From positions 18,986,078-19,050,077 of the forward strand of contig NC_134023.1 of assembly GCF_040712315.1 (NCBI RefSeq): a DNA stretch of 64,000 nt. The letters are read 5' to 3'. Made by a program: the position numbers and the translations under genes. The DNA comes from Castanea sativa (Eukaryota; Streptophyta; Magnoliopsida; Fagales; Fagaceae). Under the pieces are notes generated by a model. The model saw nothing but the letters and a program-made list of their open reading frames with translations, made no database searches and had not been told where the DNA came from. Below are positions 44,138-53,737 of the stretch, piece after piece. Numbering within the stretch: the first letter of the stretch is position 1; the number at the start of each line of letters is the position of its first letter.

Positions 44138-44309
44138 TCATATTTTGATATTAAAATTTCTAAATTTTACAATGCTTCTATTTAAATAAATAAAAACATA
44201 TGTTTGTGCGTTCAAGTGAAAAAAACTACTTATTTTTATGTTTATGTTTATTTATTGATTATATATAGAAAAAAATAAATTATAAGGAACTCGGGCTTAT
44301 CAAGAAGGA

Positions 44310-45670
44310 AAGAAGCATTATAGAAAAAGCATTTTTAAGGGGAAACCATACCAAAATAAATATTATAAAAAAGCCTGAAATACATGTGAATGTATTTAGG
44401 TACATGTAAAACTCAAAACCTTCTCGGTTAATGTCTGCAAGTATCGACTTCCCGGCATGGCATGGGCTTGCCCTGCTACAGTCTGGACCTTCAAATGATG
44501 TACCCTGCCATAGGCCACCGGGGGGGGGGGGGGTTATGGCAAGGGCATATGTCACAGTGACAATGACAATCACAATAATAAGAAGCGTCCCCCGAATTTC
44601 TTCAAAAGATCTTCCCTCTCTGTACTGGAAACAAAACCCTAACCAATTTAAGAGGCGTCTAAACCTACCTAAGTTGTTTTTGAGTGGGAGGGGGTGGACC
44701 CCTTGGGTTTCCCCAATATGATGTGTGTGTGTCTCTCTCTATCTTCATGTATTCTCCCATCACTCATTGTTCACAAAGTTTGTGTATTGAATATTTGTTT
44801 GTTGTTTGAAGTTTGTGTGTCTGTGCGTGTATATGAAGGAACCTACAACATGAAATGACAATTCATTAAGAAGTACAGTGGTAGAGTATATGAAAGAACT
44901 TGGAAATTTGTTGGAGCCTTTGACAATAAATGTCTTTAATCTAAAGAAAAAGAAGAGAGGATGTAGAGCTAAACTAAATGTCTTCAATCTGAAGAAGAAT
45001 GAGAGATAGAAAGTGAGATAGAAACTGCAAAGCATACGTGAGTTTGTGGGTTTTATAGTGTAAGAGTTTTAATTTACATATTTATCCTCGTTAGTTGAAA
45101 ACTTGTAAGTAGATATGATAAGGGTACTTTAGGCATCCAAAATATGGAATCCAAACAGGGGAAACCCCTTAAATAGTAGTAGTAGTAGTAGTAGTAGTAG
45201 TGTATATATATATATATATACACCTGTCTTGACCTTTTTAGTACGAAATATCAACATTTCTAAAAATAAAAGTTTTTAAATTAGGAGTTTGTGATCCTAT
45301 TTTGTGGGGTGAGTTTTGTAGATTGGAGGAGTTTTAAAACTAACAAAAGAGTGATTCTATTTTGTAGGGAGTTAGTGAGTAGATGTAGGAATTTAAATCA
45401 ACGTAAAAATAGAAGTTTATTAGGAGCAAGAAGGTATTTCAACGTAGAAGTAGGAATTTATTATTTTTGTCAATTTACTATTTTAACCTCATTTTTAAGT
45501 TTTAGGTAGAGGTATTTTGGACAGTAAAAAAAGCAATAACTAACTTTCTTTTGCCAATTTACTATTTTAACCCCATTTTTTAATTTGTTGGTTAAATAAT
45601 TTAGGGGTATTTTTTATAAGAAAAAAAGTAATAACTAACTTTCTGAATCCTCTTAATATATTTATTAATT
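44310..45670. other. Core between inner inverted repeats
   Basis: No transposase or host gene recognised. Holds a 14-base G run (44520-44533) next to CATGGCATGGGCTTGCC, a (TAG)n tract (45174-45201), and short open stretches without motifs. Confidence 0.4.
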
Positions 45671-45745
45671 TAGGCGACTCATACCCCTTGTTCATTCATT
45701 TTTAACACACTCATCAATTTCTAACTTCCTCGAAGCGTTATGGTT
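45671..45745 (-). repeat. Inner inverted repeat, right arm
   Basis: Complement of 44054-44137. The Gypsy element inserted only a few bases beyond its end. Confidence 0.8.
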
Positions 45746-45762
45746 AGATTTGAATATACAGT

Positions 45763-46536
45763 TGTGGGGGGTAAAAGCTATTGAATAAACGTTTGGGTTT
45801 TGGGCCTGATCGATTGGTACCAGTCTATTTTGATCAGGGCCTTTAGGCCCACAAGTCAACCCGCACTGTAGTAGTCCGAGGAGTTGTCCGAGGAGGAGTT
45901 TCCCCTCGAATTGGTCCAGCAATGACCCTGGGACTTGCTAAATGGGTTAGAGGTAGAATTCTAGAAGAACTGATGGGTAAGAGGATGATCTAAGAACCCT
46001 TTAGAAGCAGGAACATATGAGAAATATCTAAGGAATAAGCTGCTACCACCACATTAAAGGCCCTGCATCTACCTCCATGGCTGCATTAATGGGGGAATGA
46101 CCTCTGAACAATAGAATTCAGCCTTCCTGCTATTATTTGAAGACTTCAAGAAGGTGGTGGATGGGACAAGTATCCAAGGGGAAGATTTGTATGACACGTG
46201 GATGAACCAGTGAAGAAGAAGAAGTATATAAGGAGACGAGAGAGGAAAGAAAGGGGGATCTGCACTTTCTGCTGAGAAAAATAGGAACTAAGAATCGTAA
46301 ACTTTGGCATAGAAGGAGAATATTTATACTAAGCGTCCTCGGCTTACGTCCGAGGAGGTCTCTTTGTCATATTCGTTTATCATTTGCACAGATTGTGGCA
46401 TTCTAGCCTGTTAATCAAACTTCCAACATCCCGAACCTAGATTTCAAATCCATACTCTACAAATTTCATTGTATAAGGCTCACTGGGCCTGAGCCCAAAT
46501 CTAGTTTTTGGGTCCGAGTACAACTGTGCACTTACA
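45763..46536 (+). repeat. 5' LTR of Tat element
   Basis: TGTGGGGGG...CTTACA, 774 bp, same length as the 3' LTR. It contains a TATA box at 46225-46232 (TATATAAG) and CGAGGAGG-rich words downstream. Confidence 0.92.
46225..46232 (+). promoter_or_regulatory. LTR TATA box
   Basis: TATATAAGGAGACGAGAGAGG context, preserved in the 3' LTR. It is the expected core promoter for the genomic RNA. Confidence 0.65.
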
Positions 46537-46538
46537 AT

Positions 46539-46556
46539 TGGCGCCGTCTGTGGGAA
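46539..46556 (+). other. Primer-binding site
   Basis: TGGCGCCGTCTGTGGGAA two bases after the LTR. The first nine to ten bases fit the 3' end of plant tRNA-Asp; the rest diverges. The same site type is common in plant Tat-lineage elements. Confidence 0.75.
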
Positions 46557-46582
46557 TCTAGCGTTGAAGGAATTGGAACATC

Positions 46583-47669
46583 ATGGTAGGCTTAGGTTCG
46601 CATCATGCAGAATCTCAGGGATCACAGCCTGAAGATCTTTTTGAGCGTCTTGAGCGCCGGAGGGATCGAGAGGGAAGTGTTCATACCGTATATCCTAGCG
46701 CGAGTCATACGCGTGGCGGAGGCAGTGCCACCCATGAGAATGATGCCAAGGCCATGCAGAGGGAGATTGACCACCTCAAGAAGAAGTTGTGCCATGTCAA
46801 ACGAAGGCGGGCTTCACCCCCATCCAATCCTTCTTCAGGGGAATCCCGGGGAAGCAGTTACAGTTCAAGGTCCAGGACTCCCCCTAGCGAAACCTTCTCT
46901 TGCGAAGGGGATGACCTACCAGGTCGTAAGCATAGGAAGCTTCCCTCTAGGGGCTTGGGGAATGATGCTATGAGCCGAGAGTTACACCAACTCTCCATCG
47001 TCCTTCTCACGCAAGATTGAGAATGGAAGGCTCCCTAGACGGTTCACCCAGCCCACCTTCACCATTTGTAATGGCTGGACAGACCCGGTGGAACATGTGA
47101 GCCACTTTAATCAGAGGATGGCGGTGCATTCTCATAACGAAACCTTGATGTGTAAAGTCTTTCCTTCTAGCCTGGGACCTGTTGCTATGAGATGGTTCAA
47201 TGGACTAAAATCTGGGTCTGTCGATTCGTTCAGGGAACTTACTAGGGCATTCGCGTCTCGGTTCATTACATGCAGCAGAGTTCCTCAACCGTTGGACTCG
47301 CTATTATCTATGACCATGAGGGAGGGAGAGACATTGAAAGCATACTCCGACAGGTATTGGGAGATGTTCAATGAGATAGGTGGAGATTTTGACGAGGTGG
47401 TGATTAATACCTTTAAAGTGAGTCTTCCCACTGATCATGATTTAAGGAAATCCCTGACCAAAAAGCTCGTACGGAGCGTATGTCACCTCATGGACCGTAT
47501 TGACGAGTACAAAAGGGTTGAGGAAGATCAACAGCAGGGTAAGGCGAAGGTTATCCCGCAGGAGAGAAGGGATTTCAGGTCGGACAGGTACCATAACAAC
47601 AAGCCGAGGAGAGATTCCTCTGGGAAATCTGGTCCAGCCACTCCTCAAGTAGTTAATACTGTATTTTGA
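46583..47669 (+). pseudogene. gag
   Basis: Starts at the ATG at 46583 (MVGLGSHHAES). The first part is charged and Ser/Arg-rich and contains DHLKKKL and SYSSRSRTPP. After a one-frame shift near 46990-47040 the capsid-like Retrotrans_gag region follows (MRWFNGLKSGSVDSFRELTRAF, GETLKAYSDRYWEMFNEI). A TGA stop at 47667-47669 interrupts the reading, which continues in frame into the protease region. Gag forms the intracellular particle that packages the RNA. Confidence 0.88.
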
Positions 47670-47789
47670 GAACCAGTGCACCAACTGTTGGAGAAAGTCC
47701 ATAAGGAACCCTACTTCAAATGGCCTAGTAAGATGGCAGGGGACCCTAAGAAACGGAATCATAATCTTTTTTTCCAGTACCATTAGGAT

Positions 47790-48587
47790 GTGGGTCATAC
47801 TACCGAGAATTTTCGAACCCTCTGGAACCATCTGGAGCAGCTTGTTAGCGAGGGGAAGTTGAAGCAGCACCTGTACCAACCTAACGGGCAAGGCAGTCAG
47901 CCAGGTTCAAATAATCAGAAGAACAACTCATCTCGGCCACCCTTGGGAACGATTAACGTCATCTTCGCTGTACCTGGTAGGACCGATTCCTATCCTACCA
48001 AGGTGATGGCAGTGTCACATTCCCAAGCCGAGGAGTCAGGCTCGAAGCCGAAGAGGATCAGAGGGAGTGTGCCTGTCTTGGGATTCTCTGATGAGGATAA
48101 GGTTAGGACCATTCAACCCCATGATGATGCCCTGGTGGTCACGTTGAGGATAGGGAATTATGACGTCAAAAGGGTGATGATCGATCAAGGCAGTGATGCG
48201 GATATTATGTACCTCGACTTATTCAAGGGGCTTAAGTTGAAACTGGAGGATCTCACTCCTTATGACTCGTCATTAATAAATTTTGAAAGGAAGGCTGTTG
48301 TACCAAAGGGACAAATTCGATTTCCTGTGCCGTCTGTCTCGGAAACGGTCGATGTAGATTTTATTGTGCTTGATGCATATTCCCCATACACGGCCATCCT
48401 GGCCAGGCCTTGGCTGCACGCTTTGGGTGCTGTCTCCTCGACTTTGCATGTTAAAGTAAAATTCCCTTCGGGGGGATTCATCGAAGAAATTCTTGGCAGC
48501 CAGTCAATGGCCAGGCAATGCATATCGACTGCAGTACTGCATCAAGCAAAATCAGAGTCCTCAGCCTCGGCTATGGAAGACTTATAG
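47790..48587 (+). pseudogene. Aspartic protease region of pol
   Basis: In frame with gag after two stops (47667-47669 and TAG about 47787-47789). The catalytic loop reads MIDQGSDADIMY, with DQG where retroviral-type proteases have DTG or DSG. The following hydrophobic-hydrophobic-glycine strand and FPVPSVSETVDVDFIVL fit the fold. It is ended by TAG at 48585-48587. I recall DQG as frequent in this plant lineage, so it may not be a defect. Confidence 0.8.
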
Positions 48588-50114
48588 CAATTAACAACTC
48601 TGGATGCGCCCATTGCAGCGACAGCAGAGGAAGTCATGTGTGAAGATTTTGAGAGGTTTCTAATAGCCGATGACCCCGAAAGGTTCTTTCAAGTTGGGAT
48701 GTGGTTACCACACCAAGAAAAGATGGAATTGGTGAAGTTTTTGAAAAACAATATCGATGTCTTTGCTTGGGATCCTTATGAGGCTCTAGGAGTTGACCCA
48801 AGCTTCATTTGCCATCATTTGAATGTCAACCCTGCCGTTGTTCCTAGGAGGCAACCACCTCGGCGTTCCTCCAAAGAGCATTCCGAGGCTGTCAAAGAAA
48901 AGGTGCTCAAGCTCAAAAGGGCTGGTGCTATTAAAGAAATTTTTTACCCGGAGTGGTTGGCGCACACAATTGTGGTGAAAAAGAAGAACGGAAAGTGGAG
49001 AGTTTGTGTGGACTTCACAGACCTAAACAAAGCCTGCCCAAAGGACTCGTTCCCGATGCCGCGCATCGATCAGCTTGTGGATGCTATGGTCGGGCATCCT
49101 CGGATGAGCTTTTTAGATGCTTTCGAGGGTTATCACCAAATACCATTGGCGTTGGGTGACCAGGAGAAGACTGCTTTCATAACTCCAACAGGAAATTACC
49201 ACTATAAAGTGATGCCGTTCGGATTGAAAAATGCCAGGGCCACTTACCAAAGGATGATGACCAAAATGTTTGAATCGCAACTTGGAAAGACCATTGAGGT
49301 ATATGTGGATGATATGGTAGTAAAGAGTAAGGCAGTACCTATGCATGTAAAAGATCTGGACGACACCTTTCAAATACTTAGAAAGTACAAGCTGTGCCTT
49401 AACGCATCAAAGTGTTCTTTTGGGGTGGGTTCCGGAAAGTTCCTAGGCTACATGGTGACTCATAGAGGAATAAAGGTGAATTCGGCACAGGTCAGAGCCA
49501 TTCAGGGCTTGCAACCACCTCGGAATCCAAAGGAAGTTCAAAAGTTGACCAAGATGACTGCTGCTCTCGGTAGATTTATCTCTCGGTCAGCTGATAGGTG
49601 CAAACATTTTTTTCAACTGTTAAATAAATGGAAAAGGATTCCAATGGTCTGAGGAGTGTGCTTTAGCTTTCCAGCAACTTAAGGAATATCTTTCTCGGCC
49701 GACCATTATGTCTCGGCCGGAGGTCGATGAAATCCTGTTCGCTTACCTAGCCGTAGCCATCCATGCAGTTAGCCTGGTTCTTATAAGGGAGGATGGCGGG
49801 GTACAGAGACCAGTTTATTATGTCAGCAAATCCTTGAATGAAGCTGAGGTGCGTTATTTGCCTTTAGAGAGGCAATTCTGGCTGTAGTTCATGCCATGAA
49901 GAAGCTTCCTCACTATTTCCAGTCCCACATTGTTGTGGTTTTAACCCAACTGCCTCTCAAGTCAGTGTTACGAAGTGCTGACTACTCGGGAAGGGTAGCT
50001 AAGTGGGGAACTATTTTGGAAGCTTTTGATATCAAATACATGCCACGCACCTCGGTGAAAGGCCAGGTTCTCAAGGATTTGGTGGCAGAGTTCGTCGAAC
50101 CATCGTTAGAATAA
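48588..50114 (+). pseudogene. Reverse transcriptase and RNase H
   Basis: The reverse transcriptase blocks are intact: WRVCVDFTDLNKACPKD, MSFLDAFEGYHQIPLA, KVMPFGLKNA and the YVDD catalytic box (VYVDDMVVKS, about 49301-49330). The RNase H follows (SRPEVDEILF, RPVYYVSKSLNEAEVRYLPLE, then LPHYFQSHIVVVL). Frameshifts near 49630-49650 and 49870-49880 and stops at 49650-49652 and 50112-50114 break it. This enzyme would copy the element RNA into DNA. Confidence 0.92.
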
Positions 50115-50132
50115 ACTGCAAAGGAATCACAC

Positions 50133-50942
50133 ATGGATGACAAATCAGTTGGCGTGATCATGGACAAAGGACCTCCGATTTGGAAAGTGTCCGTTGATGG
50201 GGCAGCCAACCAGAGGGGATCTGGTGTTGGACTTGTTTTGGTATCCCTTGAGGGAATCGTCTTCGAAAAATCATTGAGATTAACGTTCTCAGCCACCAAT
50301 AACAAGGCCGAGTACGAGGCGGTCTTGGTTGGTATGAATATGGTACGTAGAATGGGGGGAAAGGAAGTTCATATGTTCTTGGATTCTCAGTTAGTTGTGG
50401 GCCAAGTGACGGGGACCATGGAGGCTAGGGATCCAAAAATGCAAGAGTACTTGACCCAGGTCAAGTGTTTACAATCCGAGTTTGATTCGTTTATCCTTTC
50501 TCACGTTTCTAGAAGTGGAAACACACATGTAGACTCGTTGGCCACTTTGGCGACATCCTCAGCTCAATGTTTGCCTAGGATTATCCTCATTGAAAACTTG
50601 CTAAAACCAACCTTGACTACTGCAAGTGCCGTCCGTATCCATCTGATAAGGCCTGGACCTAGTTGGATTGACCTTGTGGTCTCTTTTCTAAAAAGCGATA
50701 TCCTTCCCGAGGACAAGTCTGAAGCAGATAAGATTCGTCGAAAGGCGCCTCGTTTCTGGTTGTCCGAGGATCAGAAATTGTATAAACGCTCCTTTTCCGG
50801 ACCATACTTGCTATGTATACATCCCGAAGCAACAGAGGCACTTTTGGAAGAGTTACATGAGGGAATTTGTAGAAGCCATACGGGGGGAAGATCCTTAACC
50901 TATAGGGCTCTGCCTCAGGGATATTGGTGGCCCAATATGTAG
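50133..50942 (+). pseudogene. Second (archaeal-type) RNase H and integrase zinc-binding domain
   Basis: SVDGAANQRGSGVGLVL, NNKAEYEAVLVGM and FLDSQLVVGQVTG are the Asp/Glu/Asp motifs of the extra RNase H found in the Tat branch. From about 50790 the integrase HHCC region begins (LHEGICRSHTGGRSL, then GYWWPNM before a TAG at 50940-50942). Confidence 0.88.
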
Positions 50943-51900
50943 AAGGAAGCTTTAGACTATGCGAGAAAGTGTGACCAGTGCCAAAGGTTCGCTCCCAACA
51001 TTCATTAGCCTGGGGGTGTCCTTAATCCTTTATCTAGTCCTTGACCATTCGCTCAATGGGAATTGGATATAGTTGGGCCTTTTCCGAGAGGTGTGAGAAA
51101 CAAAAGATGGCTACTCGTGGGAACCGATTACTTCACCAAATGGGTCGAAGCTGAGCCCTTAGCAAATGTTAAGGATATCGACTCCAAGAAGTTTATCTAG
51201 AAGAATATTATCACTAGATTTAGGTACCTCACATACTTATTTCAGATAATGGCATCTAATTTGATAGTAGAGCTTTCAAGAAATATTGTAGTGACATGGG
51301 CATCACAAACAGATACTCCACCCCAGCTTATCCTCAGGAATATGGCCAGGTCGAGGCTATTAACAAAGTCATAGTCAGTGGACTTAAGAAGAGGCTGGAT
51401 GATGCGAAGGGTAGATGGGTAGAGGAGTTATCACATGTTTTATGGACGTATCGGACTACGCCACGCAGATCCACTAGAGAAACACCCTTCTCCACGACCT
51501 ATGGGGCCGAGGCGGTGATACCTTTAGAATCTGGTTTCCCCACGCTAAGGAAAAGTTCTTTTAGCCCGAAAAATAACGATGGCCTCCTTAAAAAAAGCTT
51601 GGATCTGGTTGAGGAGCGGCGGGAGGCCGCCATGGTCCAAATGGCTTATTATTAGCAGAAGCTTAAACGAGGATATGATGCTCATGTGAAGCTAAAGCCA
51701 CTAGCGCCTGGGGATTTGGTGTTAAGGAAAGTTGTGAGTATTGCCAAAAACCAGCATGGGGAAAGCTAGCACCAAATTGGGAATAACCCTATTGGATCAT
51801 CTCTGTAGCGGGCATAGGATAATATCGATTAGCTGATCTAGATGAAAAAGTTGTACAACGTCCTTGCTATGTAAACAACCTACAAAGGTATTATTATTAA
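50943..51900 (+). pseudogene. Integrase core and C-terminus
   Basis: Begins KEALDYARKCDQCQRFAP (CxxC of HHCC), followed by the catalytic Asp in WELDIVGPF, WLLVGTDYFTKWVEAEP, a decayed second Asp region (SDNG in a shifted frame near 51245) and the Glu-bearing YPQEYGQVEAIN. Then come WVEELSHVLWTYRTTPR and the C-terminal KLKPLAPGDLVLRKV. At least five stops and one frameshift (about 51225) inactivate it. No chromodomain, as expected for Tat. Confidence 0.9.
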
Positions 51901-51970
51901 TAAAAACTACTTTTATCGTTCGTTGTTCAAATTATCAATATGTACTTGGGTTTATCTCTCACAAATTTCT

Positions 51971-53281
51971 AAGTATCAAACAGAAACCTGGTCATGGATG
52001 GTCCTCGGACCATATACCTTGTGGAAATTGATATCTTATTAAGTATCAAACAGAAACTTGGACATGCATGATCCTCGGACCATATGCCTTGTGGAAATTG
52101 ATATCTTATCAAGTGTCAAACAGAAACTTGGTTATGTATGGTTCTCGGACCATATACTTTGTGAAAATTGATATCTTATCATTTGTTAAACAGAACCTTG
52201 GTTATGTCGGGTCCACAGACCTTCTACTTTGGGGAAATTAACATTTCAAGTTACTATTTCTAAGTATTAAACAGAAACTTGGACATGCATGGTCCTCGGA
52301 CCACATGCCTTGTGAAAATTGATATCTTATTAAGTATTAAACAGAAACTTGGACATGCATGGTCCTTGGACCACATGTCTTGTGGAAATTGATATCTTAT
52401 CAAGTATCAAACAAAAACTTGGTTATGTATGGTTCTCGGACCACATACCTTGTGGAAATTGATATCTTATTATTTGTTAAACAGAATCTTAGTTATGTCA
52501 GGTCCACAGACCTTCTACTTTGGGAAAATTAACATTTCAAGTTACTATTTCTAAGTATCAAAAGAAACTTGGTCATGGATGGTCCTCGAACCACATACCT
52601 TGTGGAAATTGATATCTTATCAAGTGTTAAACAGAAACTTGGTTATGTATGGTTCTCAGACTACATACCTTGTGGAAATTGATATCTTATCATTTGTTAA
52701 ACAGAACCTTAGTTATGTCGGATCCACAGACCTTTTACTTTGAGGAAAGTAACATTTCAAGTTACTATTTCTAAGTATCAAACAAAAACTTGGTCATGGA
52801 TGGTCATGGATGGTCCTCGGACCACATATCTTGTGAAAATTGATATCTTATTAAGTGTCAAACAGAAACTTGGTTATGTATGGTTCTCGGACCACATACC
52901 TTGTGAAAATGATATCTTATTATTTGTTAAACAGAAACTTAGTTATGTCAGGTCCACAGACCTTCTACTTTGGAGAAATTAACATTTCAAGTTACTATTT
53001 CTAAGTATCAAACAGAAACTTGGTCATGGATGGTCCTCGGACCACATACCTTGTGGAAATTGATATCTTATTATGTGTTGAACAGAACCTTAGTTATGTC
53101 GGGTCCACAGACCTTCTACTTTGGGGAAATTAATATTTCAAGTTACTGTTTCTAAGTATCAACTAGAAACTTGGACATGTATGGTTCTCGGACCACATGC
53201 CTTGTAAAAATTGACATCCTACTTGTTGTTGAAAGGAAGTTTGATTATGTCGGGTCCTTGAACCCTCTACTTTAAGAACAT
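51971..53281 (+). repeat. ~70-bp tandem array with stepwise shrinking higher-order units
   Basis: 18 monomers of about 70 bp, most with AAACAGAAACTTGG and GGTCCTCGGACCA. A longer variant of about 81 bp (GGTCCACAGACC, TTTCAAGTTACTATTTCT) ends each higher-order unit. Unit starts are 51971, 52262, 52553, 52773, 53003 and 53153. Their contents are 4, 4, 3, 3, 2 and 2 monomers, the last partly decayed. Such arrays downstream of integrase are known in Tat/Ogre elements. It is not CRISPR: there are no unique spacers and the host is a plant. Confidence 0.92.
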
Positions 53282-53737
53282 TAGTAAAAACCATATCACA
53301 TTAATGTTGAGGTGTTGATGAACACTTGGATTGCTTTAAGCCCCAACTTGAATTCTAAGTTAAGTTTTTGATTGTGTGTTGCTATGTCACATATGTCATG
53401 CTCTTGAGGCATGATTTGCAAAGTATAAGCTAAGTATGTGTACTTCTATTTAAAGTTATGACAAATTGAAATATTGGAAGTGGAGTTAGTTGTTCCATTC
53501 ATTCATTTTTGTGCTGATGGGCATTTTTATACTAAAAATTGCAAGTCAAGTGAAAATTAAACTAGATAGATTCTCATTAATTACTGTTAATGTACATTCA
53601 AAGCAAAAAATTTAAAAAAATTTGTTACATAACAAAAAGAGAAGTCCTAACTAGCCTAAACCCTAAGCCTTTGAAGGGGGGTTCTGCTCGGAAGTGCTGG
53701 CAGCCTCTGTGTGTTTCAGCTCTATTTCAAATGAGGA
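53282..53737. other. Spacer between tandem array and antisense gene
   Basis: No coding region seen. It probably contains the 3' UTR and polyadenylation region of the antisense gene. Confidence 0.4.

Noticed and set aside
44280..44721. Overlapping ORFs around the poly(G) run
   Set aside because: No motif, broken by a 14-base G run that may vary, and inside the core of a DNA element.
51971..53281. Regularly spaced repeats that could look like a CRISPR array
   Set aside because: The whole ~70-bp unit is repeated with no unique spacers, and it lies inside a plant retrotransposon.
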